Notes under the pieces: model-generated
Databases searched by the model: none
The model's input: the letters and a program-made list of their open reading frames with translations, nothing else
Told to the model about the DNA's origin: nothing
DNA from: Streptacidiphilus jeojiense
GTDB lineage: Bacteria > Actinomycetota > Actinomycetes > Streptomycetales > Streptomycetaceae
Direction: 5' to 3'
Assembly: GCF_000719095.1 (NCBI RefSeq)
Contig: NZ_JOEH01000004.1
Location: 124,001 to 188,000 of the forward strand
DNA: 64,000 bases
Shown: positions 1 through 7,647 of the stretch, one piece after another
Layout of the letters: each line of letters begins with the position of its first letter
Position numbering within the stretch: position 1 is the stretch's first letter
Program-made: the position numbers and the translations under genes

Positions 1-612
1 TCCGCCGGTGGCACGGGCCACCTGCTCGTCGAAGTCGGCGCCGACGAAGACCTCGTCGTAGCCGAAGTCCAGGGCGTACTTGGCCTTGTCGGGGTGCGAG
101 ACCACGCCGTAGACCCTGGCCGCCCCGGCGAGTCTGGCGACCTGCCCGAGCGCCGTGCCGACGCCGCCGGCCGCGCCCTGGACCAGCACCGTCTCGCCGG
201 CGCGGAGCCGTCCGGCGTGGTGCACCAGGGCGTAGGCGGTGGGCAGTACCGAGGGCAGGGTCGCGGCGTCGCGCAGACCGAGCCCGTCCGGGACGGCGAA
301 GGTGCGGGCGGCGTCGGCGACCACCGCCTCGGCGTAGCCGCCGGTGTCCAGCAGCGCGGCCACCTGCTGCCCCGGCCGGAAGCCGGTGACGCCTGCGCCG
401 ACGGCGCGGACCAGGCCGGACACCTCAAGACCCGGCACGAAGGGCAGGGTGGTGACCCGGTAGCCGACGGAACGGGCCTTGATCTCGGCGAAGTTGATCC
501 CGGCGTAGGCGGTGTCGATGAGGACCTGCCCCGGTCCCGGTTCGGGCGCCGGAATCTCACGCAGGGTCAGGACCTCAGGTGCACCGAGCTGTTCTACGAC
601 GACTGCACGCAT
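1..612 (-). CDS. zinc-type alcohol dehydrogenase / NADPH:quinone oxidoreductase, 3' end cut by window edge
   Basis: Medium-chain dehydrogenase/reductase of the quinone oxidoreductase type, expected to reduce quinones or enones with NADPH in the cytoplasm. The protein begins MRAVVVEQLGAPEVLTLREI, has the GroES-like N-terminal fold, and enters the Rossmann part with GAAGGVGTALGQVARLAGA. No catalytic zinc cysteine cluster is seen, which suggests the zinc-free quinone reductase branch. About 204 of the usual roughly 310-330 residues are present; the gene runs off position 1. The ATG at 610-612 was chosen because the family begins exactly with this beta strand. A promoter with repeated operator half-sites lies directly upstream at 637-693, so it is probably transcribed alone and controlled by a repressor not present here. 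Confidence 0.9.
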   Translation of the reverse strand, partial: MRAVVVEQLGAPEVLTLREIPAPEPGPGQVLIDTAYAGINFAEIKARSVGYRVTTLPFVPGLEVSGLVRAVGAGVTGFRPGQQVAALLDTGGYAEAVVADAARTFAVPDGLGLRDAATLPSVLPTAYALVHHAGRLRAGETVLVQGAAGGVGTALGQVARLAGAARVYGVVSHPDKAKYALDFGYDEVFVGADFDEQVARATGG

Positions 613-636
613 GGCATACCCCCGGAGGACGAACCA

Positions 637-693
637 AAGTGTTCGATGATTTGCGAACAGTGATGAGTGTACGCGTTTGATCGAACACTTCAA
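637..693 (-). promoter_or_regulatory. promoter of the quinone oxidoreductase gene with three TGTTCG half-sites
   Basis: On the minus strand there is TTGAAG (688-693), a 16-bp spacer and TACACT (666-671), a good sigma-70/HrdB-like promoter. Half-sites TGTTCG/CGAACA occur at 640-645, 654-659 and 682-687. The first two form a dyad with 8-bp spacing over the start-site region. The third lies in the -35/-10 spacer. Together they also make a perfect 11-bp inverted repeat (AAGTGTTCGAT, 637-647 and 680-690). Read as a repressor operator, probably for an HxlR, MarR or TetR regulator encoded elsewhere (inference). Confidence 0.6.
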
Positions 694-703
694 GCGAATG
701 CGG

Positions 704-2584
704 TCAGTCCTCGTCGTCCGGGTCGTCGTCGCTGCCGCCCTTGGCATCGAGGTAGCTGACGGCCACATGGGTGTCCAGCGGGAAGTGCACCGGGGTCGCG
801 CCGAACACCAGGCGCCGGGCCTCCTCGCCGGCCTCGGCCACGGCCGCCCGCACCGCGTCGGCGAGCTGCGCCGGAGTGTGCACGATCACCTCGTCGTGCT
901 GGAAGAAGACCAGCCGCGGATGGTCGCCGGGGACGTCCACCGGGATCGCCGCCAGCCGCCGGCGCAGACCGGCGATCAGGGCCAGGGCCCAGTCGGCGGC
1001 GCTGGCCTGGATGACGAAGTTGCGGGTGAAGCGCCCCCGGGAGCGGGCGTCGCGTGCGGCACTGCCGCCGCTGCCGTCGGAGGTGGTCCCGAATCCGGTC
1101 CCGGTCCCGAATCCGGCTCCGGTTCCGTCGAGGTCGCCGTCGTCGGTGCTGAAGGCGCCCGCCGTCCGGTCCAGCCAGCCGGCCGACGGCGGCGGACAGA
1201 CCCGGCCGAGCCGGGAGTGGACCACCCCGCCCGCCTCGCCGGTCCGCGCCGCGGCCTCGACCAGGCCCATGGCCTGCGGGAAGCGCCGCCGCAGCACCGC
1301 GACCAGCTGGCCGGTCTCGCCCGTGGTCTGCCCGTACATCGCACCCAGCAGGCCCAGCTTGGCCCGGGCCCGGTCGCCCTTGAAGGCCTCGGCCGCCAGC
1401 CCGGCGTAGAGGTCCCCGGCGGCGCCGGCGCGGATCATGCCGGGGTCGTCGGACATGGCCGCCAGCACCCGGGGCTCCAGCTGGCCGGCGTCCGCGACCA
1501 CCAGCCGCCAGCCCGGGTCGGCGACCACCGCGCCGCGCAGGATGCGCGGGATCTGCAGCGCCCCGCCGCCCCGGCTGGCCCAGCGGCCCGACACCACGCC
1601 GCCGACCACGTACTCCGGACGGAACCGGCCGTCGCGGACCCAGGCCTCGCGCCAGGCCCAGCCGTGCGCGGCGTGGATCCTGGACAGCTCCTTGTAGCGC
1701 AGCAGCAGCGGCGCGGCCGGGTGGTCCAGCTCGCGCAGCACCCAGTTGCGGGTGGAGGTCAGGCTGACGCCCTGTTCGGCGAAGGCCCGCAGCACCTGGC
1801 CCGGCGAGTCGGGGTTGAAGGGCTTGCCGCCGAAGAGCCGGTGTCCGCCGAGGGCCTCGTACAGGTCCTGGGCGAGCGCTGCCAGCTTGGCCGGCTGGGC
1901 CCCGCCGCGCGGGCGCGGACCCAGCAGGTCGTACAGCAGGTCGTCATGGACCCGGGCGCTCCAGGGCAGCCCGTCGAAACCCATCTCGGCCGCGACCAGG
2001 CCGCCCGCGGACTCGGCGGCGCAGAGCAGCCGGGTGCGGCCGGGGTCGGCGCTCGCGGCGATCCGGCGCTGCTGCTCGGCGTGCACGGCGACCAGGGCCT
2101 GCAGCGGGTCCGTGCCCGGGGGCAGCCGGGTGCGGTCCGGGGCGAACAGCGAGTCCTGGTCGCCGTCGGAGGCGGCCGGTCCCTCCGGCAGGTCGGCCGG
2201 GACCGGCAGTCCGTGCAGCCGGGCCCAGGCTGCGCCGAGGGAGCGCGGCTGCCCGTAGCGGTCCTCCTGGCCGAGGAGCAGCGGCTCGACCAGTTTCACG
2301 TCGTGGCAGCGGGCCAGCCGGCCCCCCGGCAGCCGGCGGTCCACCGGCTGACCCTTCGCCAGCCGGGGCAGCAGCCGTCCGTACACCTCGTCCGTCGCGG
2401 CCCAGACCCAGCGGGGGGAGTCGGTCGCCTCCAGGTCGGCCATCGCGGCGGCGAGGTCCGGTACCCGCGTCGGACCGGCCAGCGGGGTCCCGCTCTCGTC
2501 CAGCGGCTGCAGCCGACCGCCGGGGCCGTCCTGATCCGCCGCCACCGCGACCCGCTGCGCCGCCACCTGCCGTCCTCTCGTCAC
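704..2584 (-). CDS. bifunctional 3'-5' exonuclease/DNA polymerase, family A (PolA paralogue)
   Basis: Actinobacterial stand-alone family A polymerase, shorter than PolA and without a 5' nuclease. The N-terminal half is a diverged exonuclease-like region. The C-terminal half carries the polymerase signature: motif A region VVADAGQLEPRVLAAM, motif B region RAKLGLLGAMYGQTTGETG and motif C FFQHDEVIVH with the HDE residues. Length is 626 aa from GTG 2584. A GTG six codons later (2566) sits behind a GAGAGGA Shine-Dalgarno sequence and may be the real start. A glycine/threonine-rich segment (about 1080-1150 in DNA) interrupts the polymerase domain between motif B and the FVIQASAADW helix and looks like a recently expanded linker. 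Its role is unproven; probably repair or gap filling. Confidence 0.9.
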   Translation of the reverse strand: MTRGRQVAAQRVAVAADQDGPGGRLQPLDESGTPLAGPTRVPDLAAAMADLEATDSPRWVWAATDEVYGRLLPRLAKGQPVDRRLPGGRLARCHDVKLVEPLLLGQEDRYGQPRSLGAAWARLHGLPVPADLPEGPAASDGDQDSLFAPDRTRLPPGTDPLQALVAVHAEQQRRIAASADPGRTRLLCAAESAGGLVAAEMGFDGLPWSARVHDDLLYDLLGPRPRGGAQPAKLAALAQDLYEALGGHRLFGGKPFNPDSPGQVLRAFAEQGVSLTSTRNWVLRELDHPAAPLLLRYKELSRIHAAHGWAWREAWVRDGRFRPEYVVGGVVSGRWASRGGGALQIPRILRGAVVADPGWRLVVADAGQLEPRVLAAMSDDPGMIRAGAAGDLYAGLAAEAFKGDRARAKLGLLGAMYGQTTGETGQLVAVLRRRFPQAMGLVEAAARTGEAGGVVHSRLGRVCPPPSAGWLDRTAGAFSTDDGDLDGTGAGFGTGTGFGTTSDGSGGSAARDARSRGRFTRNFVIQASAADWALALIAGLRRRLAAIPVDVPGDHPRLVFFQHDEVIVHTPAQLADAVRAAVAEAGEEARRLVFGATPVHFPLDTHVAVSYLDAKGGSDDDPDDED

Positions 2585-2688
2585 GCCCGCCCGGTCGTCG
2601 TCCGCCCGTCATGTCGTCATCACGTCGTCTGCGGAACGTACCACCGGGTACTGACAGGACCGGGGCCCGGCAGCGGACGCCACGTCAG

Positions 2689-2718
2689 TTCCGCCGCCAG
2701 TCAATGCGGACATATAGT
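2689..2718 (+). promoter_or_regulatory. candidate promoter for aspT in the 209-bp gap
   Basis: The gap 2585-2793 between divergent genes has one AT-rich patch in otherwise GC-rich DNA. TATAGT at 2713-2718 fits a -10 element; a poor -35 (TTCCGC, 2689-2694) lies 18 bp upstream. The rest of the gap shows nothing recognisable except a GCGGCCGC site at 2782-2789 beside the start codon. Confidence 0.35.
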
Positions 2719-2793
2719 ACATATGGTCACTTAGGGTCTTTGTGGGCGCTCAGGCAAGCTGCCCGATTCGACTCCCCTAAGGCGGCCGCATCC

Positions 2794-4497
2794 ATGGTGG
2801 ACTGGCTCACAGACCACATCTTCAAGCCCTATCCAGAGCTGCTGATCTTCCTCACGGTGGCGCTCGGATTCCTGGTCGGGAAACTCCGCTGGAAGGCGAT
2901 CGGCCTCGGAGCCGTCACCGGCTGCCTGATCGCCGGACTGTTCACCGGCTGGGCGACCAATGTGAGTGTGAACTCGACCGTCAAGGCGGTCTTCTTCATC
3001 ATGTTCCTGTTCGCCCTGGGCTACAAAGTCGGGCCGCAGTTCTTCCGCGGGCTGAAGAAGGACGGGCTGCCGCAGGTCGTGACCGCGGTCGTGATGTGCG
3101 TCACCGGTCTGCTGGTCTGCTACGGCTTCGCCAAGATGCTCGGCTACGGCACCGGCCTGGGCGCCGGACTGCTCGGCGGCGCGCTCACCCAGTCGGCGGT
3201 CATCGGCGTGGCCCAGGACGCCATCGGCAACCTGCCCGGGCTGAGCCACACTCAGATCACCGACCAGCAGAACCTGGTACCGGTCGCCTACGCGGTGACC
3301 TACCCGCTCGGCACCATCCTCTGCGCCATCCTCTGCGCCAACATCTTCCCGCGGATGCTGCGGACCGACATGAAGCGTGACAGTGCGATCCTCGCCAAGG
3401 AACTGGACGTGCCCAGCGAGGACCCGGACCTGGGCGCGGGCTACTACGAGGTGGTCCTGCGCGCCTTCAACGTGGACGCCGCGTTCCTGGTCGGCCGTAC
3501 CGTCGAGGACTTCGAGCAGCAGCAGCAGGCACTCGGCCGCCGCATCTACATCACCCGGATCCGCAGGGACGGCCAGATCCTGGACCACGACCAGCGGACC
3601 GTCGTGCAGCAGGGCGACATCCTCGCGGTGAGCGCGCTGCGGCACGACCTGGTGGAGTTCGACGCCCGGGTGCACATCGGGTTCGAGGCGGACGACATCG
3701 AACTGCTCGGCTACCAGACCGAATCGCTGCACGTGGTGGTCTCCGAGCAGGGGACGATCGGCAAGACGGTCGCACAGCTGCGGGCCGAGCCGGTGATGGT
3801 CGGGGTCTTCATCGACCGGATCTACCGCTCCGGCGCGGAGTTCCCGTACCGGCTGTCCACCACCATCGACCGGGGCGACACCCTGGTCCTCAGCGGTCCC
3901 AAGCGGCTGGTCGACCCGGCCGGGGAGGCCATCGGCAAGCCGGTGCCGACCAGCTTCGCCACCGACATGATCTGGGTCGGCCTCGGCATCTTCCTCGGCG
4001 GCTGCATCGGGATCCCGGCGCTCACCATGGGCGGGGTGCCGATCAGCCTGTCCACCTCCGGTGGCGCGCTGATCATGGGTCTGGTGTTCGGCTGGATCCG
4101 CGGCCGCTACCCCACCTACGGCAATGTGCCGCCGGGCGCGCAGTGGTTCATGGACACCCTCGGGCTGTGCATGTTCGTCGCCATCGTCGGCATCAACGCG
4201 GGGCCCGGCTTCTCCAGCGGTCTCGCCAGCGCCGGCTGGGGGCTGCTGATCTGGGGTGCGGTGGCCACGGTGGTGCCGCTGTTCGTCGGGGTCGCGGTGG
4301 GGCACTACGTGTTCAAGATCCGCACGCCGATCCTGATGGGCGTGGTGGCCGGCGGTCAGACCACCACCGCGGCCATCGGCGCCACCAACGAGGCCGCGGG
4401 CAACCAGGTCCCGGTCCTCGGCTACACCATCCCCTACGCCGTGGCCAATGTGCTGCTGACGATCTGGGGCGCGATCATCGTCGCCCTGCTGGCCTGA
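2794..4497 (+). CDS. aspT: aspartate:alanine exchanger (AAE family antiporter, AspT-like)
   Basis: Inner-membrane electrogenic exchanger that imports aspartate and exports alanine. With the next gene it forms a proton-motive metabolic cycle: decarboxylation consumes a cytoplasmic proton and charge exchange across the membrane generates membrane potential. The 567-aa protein has five or so N-terminal membrane spans, a large central cytosolic part with two TrkA-C/RCK-C-like modules (about residues 205-375), and a second membrane block beginning MIWVGLGIFLGGCIGIPAL and containing GGQTTTAAIGATNEAA, the conserved repeat of the AAE family. ATG 2794 was chosen over upstream in-frame codons because it opens directly onto the amphipathic start MVDWLTDHIFKPYPELLIF. 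Length matches Tetragenococcus AspT (about 543 aa). It lies 123 bp ahead of the decarboxylase. Confidence 0.9.
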   Translation: MVDWLTDHIFKPYPELLIFLTVALGFLVGKLRWKAIGLGAVTGCLIAGLFTGWATNVSVNSTVKAVFFIMFLFALGYKVGPQFFRGLKKDGLPQVVTAVVMCVTGLLVCYGFAKMLGYGTGLGAGLLGGALTQSAVIGVAQDAIGNLPGLSHTQITDQQNLVPVAYAVTYPLGTILCAILCANIFPRMLRTDMKRDSAILAKELDVPSEDPDLGAGYYEVVLRAFNVDAAFLVGRTVEDFEQQQQALGRRIYITRIRRDGQILDHDQRTVVQQGDILAVSALRHDLVEFDARVHIGFEADDIELLGYQTESLHVVVSEQGTIGKTVAQLRAEPVMVGVFIDRIYRSGAEFPYRLSTTIDRGDTLVLSGPKRLVDPAGEAIGKPVPTSFATDMIWVGLGIFLGGCIGIPALTMGGVPISLSTSGGALIMGLVFGWIRGRYPTYGNVPPGAQWFMDTLGLCMFVAIVGINAGPGFSSGLASAGWGLLIWGAVATVVPLFVGVAVGHYVFKIRTPILMGVVAGGQTTTAAIGATNEAAGNQVPVLGYTIPYAVANVLLTIWGAIIVALLA

Positions 4498-4586
4498 CCC
4501 GACCCGATCTGACCCGACCCGACCCGATCTGACTCGACCCGATCTGACTCGACCTGAGTCGATCCGATCTGACTCGACCCGACCTC
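4496..4586 (+). repeat. degenerate short tandem repeat between aspT and aspD
   Basis: From the aspT stop codon onward the sequence consists of imperfect copies of a GACCCGACCCGATCT / GACTCGACCCGATCT unit of about 15 nt, roughly six units with variable numbers of GACCC. It ends about 35 bp before the aspD start. It is non-coding and has no strong hairpin. It may be a replication-slippage tract in the operon leader of aspD. Confidence 0.75.
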
Positions 4587-4620
4587 GCCGAATACCCTCC
4601 GATCCTTCCTGGAGTTCCCT

Positions 4621-6279
4621 GTGCCCAAGTCCAGCGTCACCCGCGAGGAGATGCACCGCCTCGCCACGCTCAGTCCGTTCGAGCTCAAGGGCGAGTTCAT
4701 CGCGCTCGCCGAGAAGTACCAGGCCGACCAGCCCAGGCAGAAGGAGCGCAGCACCCGGGCGATGCTCAACGCCGGGCGCGGCAACCCCAACTGGGTCGCC
4801 ACCGGTCCGCGCGAGGCCTACTTCGCCCTGGGCGCCTTCGCGTTGGCCGAGAGCCGCCGGGTCTGGACCGCGGACAACCTCGGCGGCATGCCCGAGCTGA
4901 AGGGCGTCGCCGCCAGGTTCGACGCCTTCGCCGCATCGCACCCGGAGCTCCCCGGGATCGCCCTGCTCAAGGACTGCGTCGACCTCGCCGCCGAGCGCTT
5001 CGGCCTGGACCGGGACGGCTGGCTGCACGAGCTCACCGACGGCATCATCGGCGACAACTACCCGGTGCCCGACCGGATGCTGGTGAACGCCGAGCAGATC
5101 GTCCGCGGCTACCTGCAGGAGGAGCTGATGGACTCCCGGCCGCCGGCCGGGGCGCAGCTCGACCTGTTCGCCACCGAGGGCGGCACCGCCGCCATGTGCT
5201 ACATCTTCGACTCGCTGCTGAAGAACGGCGTGCTGAAGAAGGGCGACCGGATCGCGCTGATGGTGCCGGTGTTCACCCCCTACATCGAGATCCCCGAGCT
5301 CGACACCTACGAGTTCGACGTGGTGAAGGTGGAGGCGTCCAACTTCTCCGAGACCGGTGTCCGGGAGTGGCGCTACCCGGAGGAGGAGGTGGCCAAGCTG
5401 GCCGACCCGTCGGTCCGGCTGGTCTGCCTGGTCAACCCCAGCAACCCGCCGTCGCTGGCGCTGTCCCAGCGGGTGATGAGCCAGATCAAGGGCATCGTGG
5501 AGACCAGCAACCCGGGCCTGCTGATCGTCACCGACGACGTCTACGGCACCTTCGTCGACGGCTTCCGCACCATCGCCGCCGAGCTGCCGCGCAACACCCT
5601 GCTGGTCTACTCGTACTCCAAGCACTACGGCTGCACCGGGCACCGGCTGGGCGTCATCGGGCTGGACCGGGACAACGTCATCGACGAGCAGATCGCCGCA
5701 CTGCCGGAGGCCGAGCGGGAGCGGCTGCGGAAGCGCTACGGGACGCTCACCCTGGAGCCCGACAAGATCCGCTTCATCGACCGGCTGGTGGCCGACTCGC
5801 GCCAGGTCGCGCTCAACCACACCGCCGGGCTGAGCCTGCCGCAGCAGGTGCAGATGACGCTGTTCTCGCTGTTCGCCCTGCTGCCCGCGGGCAAGGAGTA
5901 CAAGGCGAAGGTGCAGTCCATCGTGCGCCAGCGGCTGGAGCTGCTGCTGGAGGGCTCCGGGATGCGCATCTCCGACGACCCGCAGCGGGCCGGCTACTAC
6001 ATCGAGCTGGATCTGCTGGCCGAGGCCGAGCGGGTGTCCGGCAAGGCCTTCGCCGACTACCTGCTGGCCACCTATGAGCCGGTGGAGCCGCTGTTCCGGC
6101 TGGCCGAGCAGACCGGGGTGGTGCTGCTCAACGGCGGTGGCTTCGACGGTCCCGAGTGGTCGGTCCGGGTGTCGCTGGCCAACCTGGACGACCTGGACTA
6201 CCTGAAGATCGGCCACCACCTGAAGGAGATCTTCGCCGACTACCGGGCGGAGTGGGAGGCTTCGGTGAAGCAGGGCTGA
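4621..6279 (+). CDS. aspD: bifunctional aspartate transaminase / aspartate 4-decarboxylase
   Basis: PLP enzyme (552 aa) that converts L-aspartate to L-alanine and CO2, with aspartate aminotransferase side activity. Fold-type I features are clear: NPSNPPSLALS, the D/Y segment VTDDVYGTFVDGF, and the Schiff-base lysine Lys334 in YSYSKHYGCTGHRLG. The length equals the aspartate 4-decarboxylase family (about 530-550 aa), longer than plain aminotransferases because of the N-terminal extension. Start is GTG 4621 preceded by TGGAGTT. It follows aspT on the same strand, so substrate import, decarboxylation and alanine export are physically linked. Known for such pairs: energy generation and cytoplasmic alkalinisation. 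Acid tolerance here is inference. Confidence 0.92.
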   Translation: MPKSSVTREEMHRLATLSPFELKGEFIALAEKYQADQPRQKERSTRAMLNAGRGNPNWVATGPREAYFALGAFALAESRRVWTADNLGGMPELKGVAARFDAFAASHPELPGIALLKDCVDLAAERFGLDRDGWLHELTDGIIGDNYPVPDRMLVNAEQIVRGYLQEELMDSRPPAGAQLDLFATEGGTAAMCYIFDSLLKNGVLKKGDRIALMVPVFTPYIEIPELDTYEFDVVKVEASNFSETGVREWRYPEEEVAKLADPSVRLVCLVNPSNPPSLALSQRVMSQIKGIVETSNPGLLIVTDDVYGTFVDGFRTIAAELPRNTLLVYSYSKHYGCTGHRLGVIGLDRDNVIDEQIAALPEAERERLRKRYGTLTLEPDKIRFIDRLVADSRQVALNHTAGLSLPQQVQMTLFSLFALLPAGKEYKAKVQSIVRQRLELLLEGSGMRISDDPQRAGYYIELDLLAEAERVSGKAFADYLLATYEPVEPLFRLAEQTGVVLLNGGGFDGPEWSVRVSLANLDDLDYLKIGHHLKEIFADYRAEWEASVKQG

Positions 6280-6312
6280 CGGTCGTCGGTCCTGCGGGGA
6301 CGGGGCCAGTGG

Positions 6313-6358
6313 GACGGGGCCGGCGGCAGCGCGAAGTCGCGTTGCCGCCGGCCCCGTC
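6313..6358. terminator. bidirectional hairpin terminator between aspD and the MerR-DnaN gene
   Basis: GACGGGGCCGGCGGCA pairs with TGCCGCCGGCCCCGTC, and the stem continues through a G-T pair and CGCG/CGCG to an AAGT loop, about 21 pairs in all. It lies between the convergent stop codons at 6279 and 6386. Confidence 0.85.
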
Positions 6359-6385
6359 GTGGTGTCCGGGCGGGGTGGGGTCTGG

Positions 6386-7543
6386 TCACTCGTCGTCGAG
6401 GCGTACCGGCATCAGCAGGGAGAGGGAGCGGCCGTCCTCGCGGCCGTCCTCGGCGTCGGGGAGCCGGATCGCGAGCGGGGCGACCGGTCCGCCGAGCTCC
6501 AGGACCAACTGGTCCCGGGCGGTGACGGCGAGGGCGTCCAGCAGGAACTCCCGGTTGACGGCGAAGTGGTCGGCGGGGCGGTCCTCCCTGCTCACGACGG
6601 TGAGGGCGCCGTCCGGCGAGACGCCGAGGACGGCGATGTCGAAGTCGCCGCCGTCCTGGTCGCGCCGGCTGCCGTGGACCTCGGCGGTGGACAGCGCGGC
6701 ACGCAGGGCGGGCACATCCACCGGGACCCGGCGCCCCGGGGCCAGCCGGACCAGCCGGCGGTAGTCGGGGAAGTCGTGCTCCAGCACCGATCCACCGGCC
6801 TGGCTGCCGCCGGCTTCCAGGGAGATCCGGTCCAGGTCGAGGGTCAGCACCGCCTCGCCCCCGGAGCCGAGCAGTGCGCGGACGGCGTCGACCAGGGCGG
6901 CCGGCACCAGGACCTGCCGTGCCACCGGGGCTGAGCGGGCGTCAAGGGGCAGCTGGGACAGGGCGAGTCGGTAGCGGTCGGTGGCCACCAGGCGCAGGGT
7001 CCGGTCCTCCGGGTCCACGTCGAAGCAGACCCCGCCGAGCATCGGCAGTTCAGGATCGGTGCTCACCGCGAAGCGGACGGTGTCCAGGGCGGCTGCGAGC
7101 GCCTCGGCCTCCAGGGTCAGTCGTACGGGGGCGGTGTCTGCGGTCTCGGGCATCTGGTGCTCCCTCAGAGCGAGTAGGTCTCGGACTGTGGAGAGCTCAC
7201 GGCGGGCGTCGTCCAGGCCGTCCTGCAGCCGGAGCAGATGCGCGTCGAGCAGCTTGCCGACCAGGGCGGTGTCCTGGCCGGCCCAGCCGGCGAGGATCAG
7301 TCTCAGGTCCGCCAGCGGCATGCCGACCCGGCGCAGCCGTGCCAGCAGCCGGGCCTCGGTGCGTTGGTCGGAGCCGTACCACCGGTAGCCGCTGCCTGGA
7401 TCGACCTGGACCGGGAGCAGGATCCCCGCTCCGTCGTAGAACCGCAGGGCGCTGACGGTCAGTCCGCTGGCCCTGGCCATCTCGCCGATGCTGAGCAGTT
7501 GCTGTCCGGGATCGTCCCTTGTCTCGTTCGCTGTGCTCTCCAC
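6386..7543 (-). CDS. MerR-family regulator fused to a DNA polymerase III beta-clamp (DnaN) module
   Basis: A 385-aa two-part protein. Residues about 16-85 form a MerR winged helix (LLSIGEMARASGLTVSALRF, then SGYRWYGSDQR), followed by a dimerisation helix. From about residue 130 it matches DnaN domains 2 and 3: LGGVCFDVDPEDRTLRLVAT-DRYRLA and the DnaN-like end LSLLMPVRL. DnaN domain 1 is absent. GTG 7543 is preferred to an ATG at 7618 because a MerR promoter (7551-7581) lies between them and would place transcription start at or next to this GTG, giving a leaderless mRNA. DNA upstream of it is only a repeated GGCGACATCGGTGGCAT-like tract. The clamp part may be an effector-binding or protein-binding module; ligand unknown. 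Confidence 0.88.
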   Translation of the reverse strand: MESTANETRDDPGQQLLSIGEMARASGLTVSALRFYDGAGILLPVQVDPGSGYRWYGSDQRTEARLLARLRRVGMPLADLRLILAGWAGQDTALVGKLLDAHLLRLQDGLDDARRELSTVRDLLALREHQMPETADTAPVRLTLEAEALAAALDTVRFAVSTDPELPMLGGVCFDVDPEDRTLRLVATDRYRLALSQLPLDARSAPVARQVLVPAALVDAVRALLGSGGEAVLTLDLDRISLEAGGSQAGGSVLEHDFPDYRRLVRLAPGRRVPVDVPALRAALSTAEVHGSRRDQDGGDFDIAVLGVSPDGALTVVSREDRPADHFAVNREFLLDALAVTARDQLVLELGGPVAPLAIRLPDAEDGREDGRSLSLLMPVRLDDE

Positions 7544-7550
7544 AGCGGTG

Positions 7551-7581
7551 ACTCTGCTGGCTCGACCAGGTCGAGGGTCAA
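7551..7581 (-). promoter_or_regulatory. MerR-type autoregulatory promoter with 19-bp spacer
   Basis: On the minus strand TTGACC (7576-7581) is followed by exactly 19 bp and CAGAGT (7551-7556). The spacer contains the perfect dyad CTCGACC-T-GGTCGAG (7561-7575). An over-long 19-bp spacer with a dyad inside it is the hallmark of promoters activated by MerR proteins through DNA untwisting. Seven bases later is GTG 7543, so the message should be leaderless. The obvious regulator is the MerR-DnaN fusion itself. Confidence 0.8.
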
Positions 7582-7647
7582 GCGGCGACATCGGGGGCAT
7601 CGGCGACATTGGTGGCATCGGCGACCGGTCGACTCGGCGCGGCCGGG

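Noticed and set aside
2731..6219. Very long minus-strand open frame opposite the aspartate genes
   Set aside because: An artefact of high GC and codon bias: it is Gln/His/Val-rich, matches no family, and is antisense to two clearly recognised genes.
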